This document shows positions 7,863 through 15,475 of a stretch of 43,654 bases of DNA, piece by piece. Position numbers and translations under genes: made by a program. This stretch comes from an uncultured Pseudomonadales bacterium (GTDB lineage: Bacteria; Pseudomonadota; Gammaproteobacteria; Pseudomonadales; Azotimanducaceae): assembly GCA_937921865.1 (NCBI GenBank), contig CAKZWF010000053.1:1-43654 (forward strand), in the 5' to 3' direction. Under the pieces are notes generated by a model. That model was given only the letters and a program-made list of their open reading frames with translations. It ran no database searches and was not told where the DNA came from. Numbering within the stretch: position 1 is the first letter of the stretch; the number at the start of each line of letters is the position of its first letter.

Positions 7863-9086
7863 GTGGTCACTAACGTGCTCTCCACAGCAATTTTTAAACG
7901 CGCACTGATTTGGTCCGTACCGGCCGTCATTCTGGTAACTGTCCTGTTTGTGCTGCTGAGGCCACGTACTGAACTGGTCGATGTTGTCGAAGTAGACATG
8001 CAACCCATGCTGGTCACGATAGACGAAGAGGGCGAGACCCGTGCACGGGAGATTTTTACTATTTCTGCGCCAGTTGGTGGTCGACTGCTGAGAACTTCGC
8101 TCAAGGAAGGTGACAGCGTTGTCGCGAACCAAACGATTGTTGCCGAGATTGAACCCAGCGAGCCCGATTTCCTCGATCCGCGTTCTCAGGCGGAAAGTGA
8201 GGCCGCTCGCGATGCGGCAACCGCCGCACGTGATCTGGCAACCGCCGAACTTAAACAAGCTGAAGCTGAACGGAATTATGCGCTCGCCGAGGTCAAACGC
8301 GCTCGTGAGCTGTTTCAGAAAGGTACAGTGCCTCGGCAGCGCGTTGATGATACCGAGCGAGCGGCTCAAGGCACCCAGGCGTTGGTCGAAGCCGCGATGG
8401 CGAGTTTGAGCGTTCGGGATTTTGAGCTGCGCCGCGCTCAGGCCAGACTTATCACACCTTCGCTGTCGCAAGCGCACCGAGCCCCCTGTGATTGCGTGAC
8501 ACTGAAATCGCCGGTAAACGGACGTGTCCTGCGAGTGCTGCAAAAAAGCGAAACGGTCGTTATGCCGGGTACACCATTACTCGAAGTGGGCGATGCCTCA
8601 GACCTCGAAATTGTTGCAGACATGCTGTCTGTCGATGCCGTCAAAGTAAGGCCAAATCAAAAGGTGATCATCGACCGCTGGGGTGGGGACAAAGCGTTAA
8701 ATGCGATTGTTCGGGTTGTTGAACCTTTTGCATTCACCAAAGTTTCAGCATTGGGCATAGAAGAGCAGCGAGTAAATGTCGTATTGGATTTGGTAGATCC
8801 CGTGGTGGAGCGCGAGGCGCTGGGTCATGCATATCGAGTAATTGTGCGCGTAGTGATCTGGCAATCGGACGGCGTGAAAACGATTCCGTTAACGTCCTTG
8901 TTTCGGCTGAATGACGACTGGGCTGTATTTATCGACGATGACGGTGTTGCAAGCACCCGCAAAGTAACCATCGGGCACACGGCCGGCCTGGACGTTGAGG
9001 TCCTTGGCGGCTTGGAGATTGGCGAGCGAGTGATCCTCCACCCGAATGACAGGTTGGAAGATGGAACCCGTATTCGATACCGTTAA
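7863..9086 (+). CDS. Periplasmic adaptor (HlyD/MFP family) of the ABC exporter
   Basis: The 407-residue protein has one N-terminal transmembrane segment (about residues 14-32), a split biotinyl-lipoyl domain (residues 60-90 and VKSPVNGRVLRV-like segment CVTLKSPVNGRVLRVLQK near 220), and between them a long Ala/Glu-rich coiled-coil hairpin (AEAERNYALAEVKRARELF). These are hallmarks of membrane fusion proteins that join inner membrane pumps to an outer membrane channel. The start is a GTG three bases after the permease stop, with GGGAG just upstream, so translation is likely coupled. A CDCVTL segment near residue 215 with two Cys is unusual for the family. A truncated MITE copy begins immediately after the stop. 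Confidence 0.9.
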   Translation: MVTNVLSTAIFKRALIWSVPAVILVTVLFVLLRPRTELVDVVEVDMQPMLVTIDEEGETRAREIFTISAPVGGRLLRTSLKEGDSVVANQTIVAEIEPSEPDFLDPRSQAESEAARDAATAARDLATAELKQAEAERNYALAEVKRARELFQKGTVPRQRVDDTERAAQGTQALVEAAMASLSVRDFELRRAQARLITPSLSQAHRAPCDCVTLKSPVNGRVLRVLQKSETVVMPGTPLLEVGDASDLEIVADMLSVDAVKVRPNQKVIIDRWGGDKALNAIVRVVEPFAFTKVSALGIEEQRVNVVLDLVDPVVEREALGHAYRVIVRVVIWQSDGVKTIPLTSLFRLNDDWAVFIDDDGVASTRKVTIGHTAGLDVEVLGGLEIGERVILHPNDRLEDGTRIRYR

Positions 9087-9094
9087 AAATCTGG

Positions 9095-9218
9095 GGGCAA
9101 GGCGGTGTTTTCGATTATGCGATCAGCAAACCAGCGTCGGAGTTGGCACAAGTCGCGAAGTTTGTGCGCATGAAATGTGAAAAATCGTGCATTTACTCTG
9201 GTACTTTACTCTGACCCC
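9095..9218. mobile_element. Truncated MITE-like element (right half only)
   Basis: About 120 bp match the right half of the copies at 4454 and 11548, including GATTATGCGATCAGCAAACC, the segment GTTGGCACAAGTCGCGAAGT and the right terminal repeat ending CTCTGACCCC at 9218. The left half with the internal hairpin is missing. The element lies directly behind the adaptor gene stop. Confidence 0.75.
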
Positions 9219-9234
9219 ATAACTCGAGGATAGG

Positions 9235-9377
9235 ATCCAGAACCGGCATATTGAGGTCGAATCCTCGGTATCCAGGTTGTCCTTAACGCACGCGGTGGCG
9301 TATCTTGCCAGCCAGTCACGGCCTTAGATAATGTGACTATCAGCATCACGGATGTTGCGGCCTTCGCGGTGTGACAT
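9235..9377 (-). pseudogene. Remnant of an amidohydrolase N-terminus
   Basis: Read from an ATG at 9377 on the complement, the frame gives MSHREGRNIRDADSHII, then a TAA, then GRDWLARYATACVKDNLD in the same frame before running into the repeat. The DADSH motif followed by a short helix is the start of amidohydrolase-2 family proteins, as in the intact gene at 14292 (IHDADSHVMEFPERI). The rest of the gene is absent. The in-frame stop and the loss of the body mark it as a broken gene whose 3' side was lost at or near the repeat. Confidence 0.5.
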
Positions 9378-9480
9378 GGTGGTTTCCTGCCTGAATACTT
9401 TAATGGAACGGAACGACGACTATTAAATAAAGCATATAACAGTCGTCTGGTACCCATATACAGGGATCACTTTGCCGGCC

Positions 9481-10068
9481 TCAAGGAAGGAGCGCGTCTA
9501 TTCCACCAAAAATGAACTGCACCGTGTCATTGATCATCGCAGCCTGATCACCGCCATAACGATTGTAATGCGCTGCTGCTGCTTGTGATGCACCAGAGGC
9601 CAGCACGACCATCTGTTCTGCCTGCTTGCGATCAATCGTGTATTGATCTGCCAGAGTCTGCACCAGGAAACGTCCCATAACGCCACTCTGTTTCCTGTCA
9701 TCGACGGCGATGGCTTCGAAAACGTCAGGTTGATCACGCAGGATGTAAACAATGTTGTTTTTGGAAAATTGTTCGAAATTGACCGATACCACAAGGGTGA
9801 TAAGTTCCTGATAGTCCTGCGCTTGCGTCACCTGTGCCTGCAGTTGCGTATTGAACCTCTTCGTCTCGCGCAGCAGCAGTTCTTGAAGAATTGCCAGGCG
9901 GGTAGCAAAGTATTTGTAGACGAGGGGGTTGCTGACACCTGCTTCACGAGCTAAGGCCTCCATGGTAAAGCTGGACAGCCCGCGTTCCAGAATGATCGTC
10001 TGCGCGCAATCGAGCAATTGCATGCGACGATGGTGGGGTGTGAGGCGTGTGCGTCTGACAGCATTCAT
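9481..10068 (-). CDS. TetR/AcrR family transcriptional regulator
   Basis: The protein of 195 residues has an N-terminal TetR-type helix-turn-helix: RMQLLDCAQTIILERGLSSF, then MEALAREAGVSNPLVYKYF (about residues 35-54), followed by an all-helical ligand domain. Members repress target operons until a small ligand is bound. Its gene converges on the ABC exporter operon, about 390 bp away, so that operon is a possible but unproven target; regulators of efflux pumps are often divergent rather than convergent. On its 5' side lies a decayed gene, so its original neighbour may have been lost. No operator is obvious upstream. Confidence 0.88.
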   Translation of the reverse strand: MNAVRRTRLTPHHRRMQLLDCAQTIILERGLSSFTMEALAREAGVSNPLVYKYFATRLAILQELLLRETKRFNTQLQAQVTQAQDYQELITLVVSVNFEQFSKNNIVYILRDQPDVFEAIAVDDRKQSGVMGRFLVQTLADQYTIDRKQAEQMVVLASGASQAAAAHYNRYGGDQAAMINDTVQFIFGGIDALLP

Positions 10069-10295
10069 GGTGTGACCCTAGCGAACTATCGGATGATTCG
10101 AAAGGCCTGATGTGATTCGTACGGGAACAGGGAGTATCCGGCACCGTTTGTTCCCGGATGATCCTGGGTTTGTAGTCCAACATTTCGATGATGCCGCGGC
10201 AGACTGCCGGTGTCGAGGTGCTCTAACCCCATCGTAATTGGCTCTGGCATTGTGGGCGCATGGAGCAGAGACGGTCCCGAGGGTAGAGGGAATGA

Positions 10296-10848
10296 ATGAT
10301 TCAAGTGTGCGTCACAGCTCAACACGCGGCTGGGCTCCAGCGCCAATCTCAATTACTGGGCGAAGAATACCGCGGTCTACAATGAGTCCGCTGAGGGTCG
10401 CGCCGCGCAAAGGCGGTTCGACAAAGTCGCCATGTGCGGTTCTGGTCTATGGTACGCGGAAACCTTGCACGAGGGCCTGGCGCCCGCCGAAGTTGGCAGC
10501 ACGTCCGTAGTCGAGGCGTATCAGTGCTCGCTGAGAGAAGGCAAGACCCTGGCCAATGTTTCGGCGGCTAATGAGTCATGGCTCGGGGTAATCAAGGCTG
10601 ATAGTGTGGCCAATCCAGCGGTGGCGAAATTCAACGGCTACATGTTCACGCCGTTTCTGGCCAACGTTGACTACGATGTGGCGTATCTGGTCGTCCATGA
10701 AGATCTCGCCGGCTTCGGTGCGATGAATACTTCTCTGGTTACGTCCGCCGGCAATGCCGGTGTAGCGGCCGGGTTCGACGACACGTTCCGTTGCACCGGT
10801 GGTCTATGGAACGGCAAGCTGCTGCGCCAACCGGCGATGCAGGAATAA
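10296..10848 (+). pseudogene. 5'-truncated gene for an unknown duplicated-domain protein
   Basis: The frame is open from a stop near 10293 to TAA at 10848. It reads LNTRLGSSANLNYWAKNTAV upstream of the first ATG (10432), then EAYQCSLREGKTLANVSAAN and MNTSLVTSAGNAGVAAGFDD. The upstream segment and the C-terminal segment are similar to each other (both end in a Cys-x-Gly/Ser-Gly-Leu-Trp-like pattern), so the protein consisted of repeats of one domain of about 130 residues with a YxCSLREGKT motif. No start codon precedes the conserved part, so the N-terminus is lost. A short product from 10432 is possible. I cannot assign a function. Confidence 0.5.
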
Positions 10849-10853
10849 ACCGT

Positions 10854-10905
10854 CGAGGCTTTGCAGCCTCGTCATTCGCGAAGTCAGGCGGATCGATCGC
10901 CTGAC
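10854..10905 (+). terminator. Two consecutive hairpins after the truncated gene
   Basis: CGAGGCT-TTGC-AGCCTCG (10854-10871) is a 7-bp stem, and GTCAGGCG-GATCGAT-CGCCTGAC (10883-10905) an 8-bp stem. They follow the stop at 10848 by a few bases. No clear T-run follows, so they may be a factor-assisted terminator or RNA stabilising structure. Confidence 0.45.
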
Positions 10906-11026
10906 GTCTGCGATTGTCTCGCTGCAATTCCCGCAAGATTCCCGGCGTGCGTATTCACCAGTATCTACCGGTGTGGATACAGAATCCTGGTGCCGTTTTC
11001 CTTGTTTGTGTCCATCTGTAGAAAAC

Positions 11027-11056
11027 GCGCTTACTCTGGCATTTTACTCCGACCCC
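11027..11056 (-). repeat. Right end of the dispersed repeat at the 3' end of the NADAR gene
   Basis: GCGCTTACTCTGGCATTTTA followed by CTCCGACCCC matches the right terminus of the MITE copies with two or three changes. Only about 20 bp of adjoining repeat interior (from about 11004) is recognisable. Read on the complement it encodes GRSKMPE plus stop, which closes the NADAR frame. Confidence 0.75.
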
Positions 11057-11510
11057 ATAACTCCTCGCGCAGCTTGCTGCGAACGTCCATGAGCACCTTT
11101 CCATAGGTGTTGTAACCCCTGCGATCGCGCCCACAGCCCCAGAAGTAGTCGTACTGATTGTTCTCGACCAGCTTGGTGTTTCCGGTCGCCAGCAGCCGTT
11201 CGGCTATTTCCGGATGGGTGCGGCACTTGGTATAGACCGCCCGAGTCATGATGACGCGGCGCACCTTCGACCAGTCCCGGCGGATTTTCCGGAAGCGACT
11301 GCGTCCCAGCCGCCTGGCTTTTGCTGGGTGGTCCGCCAGGCGCACCTTCTCCTGGTCGGCCGGGGTCTCGAACTTCATGCCCTGGAAGTAGTGCTCGACG
11401 GAGGGCCAGAACTGATCGTCAAGTTCGAAACCATGGCGCGAGAAACTCGACAGCGGCTCGTTCACGTCAGACCGCGAAAGGTACAACTCATTGTCTGGTT
11501 CGGAGAACAT
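11031..11510 (-). CDS. NADAR-domain protein (YbiA-like N-glycosidase / ADP-ribose hydrolase fold)
   Basis: The 159-residue protein matches the NADAR family: SSFSRHGFELDDQFWPSVEH near residues 20-40, VEHYFQGMKF, RRDWSKVRRVIMTRAVYTK, then LLATGNTKLVENNQYDYFWG and GYNTYGKVLMDVRSKL. Known NADAR enzymes cleave N-glycosidic bonds in riboflavin pathway intermediates (YbiA) or remove ADP-ribose from guanine in DNA, countering DarT-type toxins. The Glu of LVEN and the Asp-Trp-Gly pattern are present. The usual LG of NxLG is YG here. The final seven residues (GRSKMPE) derive from a repeat end. It is divergent from the ADP-ribosylglycohydrolase-like gene, with only a MITE between them. No ribosome binding site is evident before the ATG. 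Confidence 0.88.
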   Translation of the reverse strand: MFSEPDNELYLSRSDVNEPLSSFSRHGFELDDQFWPSVEHYFQGMKFETPADQEKVRLADHPAKARRLGRSRFRKIRRDWSKVRRVIMTRAVYTKCRTHPEIAERLLATGNTKLVENNQYDYFWGCGRDRRGYNTYGKVLMDVRSKLREELWGRSKMPE

Positions 11511-11547
11511 TGGGTCAGGCTAGCAGGACGGGCGATAGAAATCTGGC

Positions 11548-11785
11548 GGGTCAGAGTAAAGTGCCGGAGTAGGCTCTGAGATTCCCATCGTTTTTCCTTT
11601 CTCAGGAAAATCCTGTGCTGAGAACCGGACCGATGTTTCGCAAAATGTCGGGGCTGGCGGTGTCTTCGATTATGCGATCAGCTGACTAGCGTTAGAGTTG
11701 GCACAAGTCGCGAAGTTTGGGCGCTTGACCCGTGACGGCGCGCAACCCTAATCTGGAGCACCTCTGAAACTTTACTTTAACCACG
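11548..11785. mobile_element. MITE-like element, copy 2, filling a divergent promoter region
   Basis: The left end GGGTCAGAGTAAAGTGCCGG and the internal hairpin (ATCGTTTTTCC...CTGAGAACCGG, about 11588-11636) closely follow copy 1. The shared interior continues through GATTATGCGATCAGC and GTTGGCACAAGTCGCGAAGT. The right end is decayed: CTAATCTGG, an insertion of about 11 bp, then AACTTTACTTTAACCAC. The element starts 38 bp from the NADAR start codon and ends about 10 bp before the next gene's start codon. Confidence 0.75.
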
Positions 11786-11795
11786 GGGCATTAGA

Positions 11796-12977
11796 ATGGA
11801 CCAGGAACAGCGGACGCGAGCTCGAAATTCCATTCTAGGTGCATTTGTCGCTGATGCAGCGTCCTTGGGGTTTCACTGGGTATACAGCCAGCGACGCATC
11901 AGCGAGCTTGCCCCTGATATGCCAGAGTTCCGTCAGCCGGATGAACAAGACTATGCCGGTGGCGTCGGCTACTTCGCGCACGCGACAAAAAGTGCGGGGG
12001 ATCTCTCCCAGTACGGTGAACAGATGCTGGTCATGTTGCGATCACTGACGCAAACCAATGGCCGCTATGACAAGGTGCACTACACCGAACAATTCCGCCG
12101 CCATTTCGGCTACGGTGGCGCGTACGTGGGTTACATTGACCGTCCCACCCGACAAACTCTCGATCGAATATATCGCGACGAAAATGCCGCGATCGAGGCC
12201 GTCGATGCAATTCCATACAACGGACCAGCCAAAGATCAGCAGAGCATGTTGACCAAGGTGCTCGCCGCCGTGAAACAGTATGAAGGTCAAAAATTGCGTG
12301 ACCGGGTTGAATGGTATGCGGCGGCGATGCCCGATCCGGAAAGTTCACGGAAATACGGACTCGCCCTTGTGGGCGCGCTGGCGGCGTCTGACGAGTATCC
12401 TGGCGCGATTGACGAACAACTGCCTGCTGTGAGCAAACTGCCGCCACTGGTCGCCTGCCATGCGAACGACCCCGACCTCGCTGCAATCTGCGAATCAGCA
12501 ATCAGGGTCACCAATAACGCGCCACGCGCTGTTGACTACGGGCAGATCTGCACCGAATTGTTGAGATCTTCGATATTGGGTGCACCAATAGCATCGGCGC
12601 TGGAAACAGCAGTTACGGCGGGTTCCAGCGATACGCGCGAGGTCTTAAATCGCGCCCTGACTGCCAAGTCTTCAGTCCGCGAGATGAGCAAAGAGTTTGG
12701 ATTGCACTGCGACCTGGGCGCCGGTGTGCCAAGCCTCATTTACAATCTCAAAACTGCCGCAAGCTTTACCGAAGCAATCCGCGCCAATTTGTACGCGGGC
12801 GGTGACAACTGCGGCCGGGCAATCGTCCTTGGCGCAGCGTGCGGCGCGCAATTCGGGATGGGTGGGGACAACGGGATCCCAACCAGCTGGCTTCAGCAGG
12901 TCAATGGGGTAAGCGAATTGGAGTCTGCCGTCGACGAACTCCTGGATAACTTACATCAGGTCCAATTCGCAAGGTAG
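11796..12977 (+). CDS. ADP-ribosylglycohydrolase / J1-crystallin family protein with Cys in the metal motif
   Basis: The 393-residue protein shows the family's N-terminal helix GAFVADAASLGFHWVY (residues 15-30) and C-terminal GGDNCGRAIVLGAACGAQFG (from residue 335). In canonical ADP-ribosylglycohydrolases the last motif is GGDTD/GGDSD and an N-terminal TDDT-like motif supplies the other Mg ligands. Here Cys339 replaces the second Asp, and the TDDT position reads DLSQYGEQ. It therefore resembles the J1-crystallin branch rather than the classical hydrolases; from memory, selenoprotein J belongs to that branch, which should be checked. It may act on an ADP-ribose-related substrate by altered chemistry or be non-catalytic. 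GGGG upstream of the ATG could serve as ribosome binding site, at the decayed end of the MITE. Confidence 0.82.
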   Translation: MDQEQRTRARNSILGAFVADAASLGFHWVYSQRRISELAPDMPEFRQPDEQDYAGGVGYFAHATKSAGDLSQYGEQMLVMLRSLTQTNGRYDKVHYTEQFRRHFGYGGAYVGYIDRPTRQTLDRIYRDENAAIEAVDAIPYNGPAKDQQSMLTKVLAAVKQYEGQKLRDRVEWYAAAMPDPESSRKYGLALVGALAASDEYPGAIDEQLPAVSKLPPLVACHANDPDLAAICESAIRVTNNAPRAVDYGQICTELLRSSILGAPIASALETAVTAGSSDTREVLNRALTAKSSVREMSKEFGLHCDLGAGVPSLIYNLKTAASFTEAIRANLYAGGDNCGRAIVLGAACGAQFGMGGDNGIPTSWLQQVNGVSELESAVDELLDNLHQVQFAR

Positions 12978-13008
12978 CAGCAGAGGCGTCATCGCCAACT
13001 CAAGAATT

Positions 13009-13042
13009 GAACCCGGCGAAACAGGTAAACTGTCCCGGGTTC
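13009..13042 (+). terminator. Bidirectional hairpin between convergent genes
   Basis: GAACCCGG (13009-13016) pairs with CCGGGTTC (13035-13042), and inside it ACAG pairs with CTGT, giving an extended stem. It lies between the stop of the glycohydrolase-like gene and that of the convergent methyltransferase. It lacks a T-run on the + strand. Confidence 0.5.
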
Positions 13043-13081
13043 GCTGTCCCCGAGTTCGGATTCGTTGCCTATTTAAGATCT

Positions 13082-13876
13082 TCAGTTTGTGACATCTGCC
13101 GTGCGCTCTAAAACGAACACAGCGGTGTGGTGAGTAAATTTCAGAATGCCCTTTTCTTCGCGCGCACCTAGCCCTGTTTGATCACTAATCAAGCTCTGTT
13201 TAAATCTCGAGCGAATCTCCTCCTTCTGAGCTTCGGTCGGCCCACCATGAATCAGCCATTGTTCTACTTCATAGTCCATAGAGCCGAACCGACTACTGGT
13301 GACGTCCAGCCCCGCTGCACCAAACAGGGATTGAAAGCCAGATTTTGATAAACAGCGCACGTGAGTTGGGTCACACAGCTGTTCGAGCGCATCGTGATGC
13401 GCTGCCTTCGTAGCGTCTTCGTTACCTAGAATATCTGCAATTAGAATTTCACCGCCAGGTTTGAGTACCCGTGTCATTTCTTTCAACACCTGTTCTGGCT
13501 CTGCAAAGTGATGAAAGGCAGCCCGGCAACTCACGGTATCAAATGTCTCGTTATCAAACGGGATCTCTAACGCAGAGCCATAAGTGAACGCAATGTTGTC
13601 TATTTCCAGTTTCGCTGCCTCTGCACGGCCGATACTGAGCAGGTTCTCTGTTACGTCCAGACCGGTTGCCTGTTTTGCATGATTGGCGAATGCCATCGTC
13701 AATCTACCTGGGCCACAGGCTACATCCAGAGTTTGACTGGCTTTGCTGGTTTTCGTCAGTCGAACCAAACCCGCCATTGCACGCACATCTTTTGCCTGAT
13801 TGGTCTGGGCATAGTCCTTGGCCTGGCGGTTAAACTGCTTTTGAATTTGCTTTGTGTGTGGGTCGAATGAACTCAT
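13082..13876 (-). CDS. Class I SAM-dependent methyltransferase (UbiE/COQ5-like)
   Basis: This protein of 264 residues has the SAM-binding motif I, LDVACGPGRLTMAFA (about residues 49-63), motif II acid in TGLDVTENLL, and the post-motif III segment LKPGGEILIADILGN near residue 145. The pattern is that of the ubiquinone/menaquinone methyltransferase-like superfamily (Methyltransf_11), which methylates small molecules. The substrate is not deducible, since the family is broad and the neighbours (a glycohydrolase-like protein and an IS91 remnant) give no pathway. The C-terminus EEKGILKFTHHTAVFVLE is typical of this subgroup. The gene is convergent with the preceding one. Its upstream side directly abuts the transposase remnant, so its promoter lies inside or next to that remnant. 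Confidence 0.88.
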   Translation of the reverse strand: MSSFDPHTKQIQKQFNRQAKDYAQTNQAKDVRAMAGLVRLTKTSKASQTLDVACGPGRLTMAFANHAKQATGLDVTENLLSIGRAEAAKLEIDNIAFTYGSALEIPFDNETFDTVSCRAAFHHFAEPEQVLKEMTRVLKPGGEILIADILGNEDATKAAHHDALEQLCDPTHVRCLSKSGFQSLFGAAGLDVTSSRFGSMDYEVEQWLIHGGPTEAQKEEIRSRFKQSLISDQTGLGAREEKGILKFTHHTAVFVLERTADVTN

Positions 13877-13939
13877 GTGGATTCCTTGCTGGCTTCTGCC
13901 CGTTGCACGATTCCGTGAATCGTTCTGCTTGGTTGGTCT

Positions 13940-14125
13940 GAGGATAGGAATTTTAGCAGGGATGTCCTGCCAGTAGACGGGCTAAACAAGATGTCTGTAG
14001 TGCCGTCGCCTACGGATGCTTCGTAGATCACTTGACCGTTAGCGTTTGTTGACAGCCGATCCAGGCAGATAGCGGGACGTGTGAAGTAGCGGCACAGACG
14101 CTGCGAGCCAGGATTCGTCAGGGTG
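13940..14125 (-). pseudogene. Remnant of an IS91-family (Y2) transposase, C-terminal part
   Basis: On the complement strand the frame that begins at 14211 reads SQRLCRYFTRPAICLDRLST, then NANGQVIY and DGTTDILFSP, and degenerates after LLKFLSSDQP. The RYxTRPAI...RLxxNxxGQV...DGTTxIxFSP series is the conserved region just C-terminal of the Y2 transposase catalytic domain of IS91-like elements. The catalytic tyrosines and the whole N-terminal half are missing, as is the usual RFHG continuation. It is a fossil, not an active transposase. Confidence 0.7.
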
Positions 14126-14291
14126 AGAGTTCTACCGTGGATTTCGGCTCGCTGCGGACAGCGGTGATTACATTCGAGTGGGGGAGTTGAGTCCGGATTC
14201 CCCCGAATCATCGCTCAATGCCGCATACACCTTGCGCGAGGTTGTAGGTATCATCAGTCCACCAATCGCACGCAACCGAGTCTTGTACGCT

Positions 14292-15467
14292 ATGCCCTAC
14301 GTAGAAAACCAGACCATTCACGACGCCGACTCTCATGTAATGGAATTCCCAGAGCGGATAGGCGAGTTTTTTTCGACCAGGTATTTCGAAGAGTTTAAAC
14401 CTTACATGAGGGTTCGGGATGAAGCCTGGGTTACTGAGCTTAAGGCACTGCACGAAGACCCAGATTATCTCGCCGGCGCTGAGAGCGAGATTATGCTGCG
14501 ACGAGGTCACCATGCGCTTGGTGCCTTCAAGAAAGAAGATCGCCCCAAAACGTTAGACTACCTGGGCTTCGCAAGCCAGTTGGTTTTTACGTCCGATGCG
14601 CTGGACAACTATGGACTGGAGACTGGCGAAACCAACGTATTGGCAGGAGAGGCGGCTCGGGCGCATAACCGCATGATGGTTGACTTTTGCAGTGTTGATA
14701 AGCGCTTGCTGGCGACCGGTTATGTGCCCTTGGTGGATTTCGATCAATCTTTTCAGATTGCTGAAGAAGCGCTTGCAATGGGCTGCAAGGGATTGGTTGT
14801 CCCGTCGCGTTGTCCACCTGGACATAGCCCAAGCCACAAGGGGTTTGAGCCGCTCTGGTCATTGGCCGAAGAGGCCGGCGTGCCGATTCTCTTTCATGTC
14901 GGTGGTGAGCATAAGATGAACGTTGATTACCACAATAATGGCGAGCCGCAGGTGCTCGACTTTCATGGCGGGGCCGAGAATTTCACTTCCACCAGCTACA
15001 TGGCAATACCACTGTCTCTGTGGCAGACCCTCACTGTGCTGGTTGCCGATGGTGTATTTGATCGACATGAGCGGCTCAAATTTGGAGCGATCGAATTGGG
15101 GGCAAGTTGGTTGCCGAGCTGGATGCGTTTCATGGATTCGGGGGTAGCAGCATTCATGAAAGGCGAGGAACGGCTAAAACGTTTGTCCGCCAAACCGAGT
15201 GAAATTATCCAGCGGCAGTTCAGGGTGACACCTTACCCCCACGAACAGACTGGTTGGATTATTGAAAATACCGGTCCAGATGTGTGCCTGTTTTCATCTG
15301 ATTTTCCGCATGTGGAAGGCGGCCGCAACCCATTGAAGCGATTCGGGCAAGCTCTACAAGAGACATCGCCGTCAAGTCAGCGAAAATTCTATCGTGATAA
15401 CTTTATTGATCTGATGGGAGCTGGTTTAGATAAAGAACTTCATGATCTCCCGGGTTTGACTGACTGA
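14292..15467 (+). CDS. Amidohydrolase-2 family protein (ACMSD-like metal-dependent hydrolase)
   Basis: This TIM-barrel protein of 391 residues begins with IHDADSHVMEFPERI (metal-binding DxxSH near residue 12), has LFHVGGEHKMN near residue 205 (second His), LKFGAIELGASWLPSWMRFM near residue 265, and ends with LFSSDFPHVEGGRNPL (Asp near residue 340). These are the landmarks of amidohydrolase-2 / ACMSD-type enzymes, acting on carboxylated aromatic or related compounds by decarboxylation or hydrolysis. The frame is open upstream to 14178, but that part is IS91-flanking sequence, so the ATG at 14292, close to the conserved motif, is preferred. Substrate unknown. A palindromic repeat starts 9 bp after the stop. 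Confidence 0.87.
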   Translation: MPYVENQTIHDADSHVMEFPERIGEFFSTRYFEEFKPYMRVRDEAWVTELKALHEDPDYLAGAESEIMLRRGHHALGAFKKEDRPKTLDYLGFASQLVFTSDALDNYGLETGETNVLAGEAARAHNRMMVDFCSVDKRLLATGYVPLVDFDQSFQIAEEALAMGCKGLVVPSRCPPGHSPSHKGFEPLWSLAEEAGVPILFHVGGEHKMNVDYHNNGEPQVLDFHGGAENFTSTSYMAIPLSLWQTLTVLVADGVFDRHERLKFGAIELGASWLPSWMRFMDSGVAAFMKGEERLKRLSAKPSEIIQRQFRVTPYPHEQTGWIIENTGPDVCLFSSDFPHVEGGRNPLKRFGQALQETSPSSQRKFYRDNFIDLMGAGLDKELHDLPGLTD

Positions 15468-15475
15468 AGAGATAA

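Noticed and set aside
10799..11106. Open frames across the hairpins and repeat end
   Set aside because: They are translated non-coding sequence; the endings are repeat-derived (LALAFYSDPI-like) and do not match any protein.
14178..14291. 38-residue N-terminal extension of the amidohydrolase
   Set aside because: It is read through sequence antisense to the IS91 remnant and lies before the family's usual start; MPYVENQ at 14292 is better.
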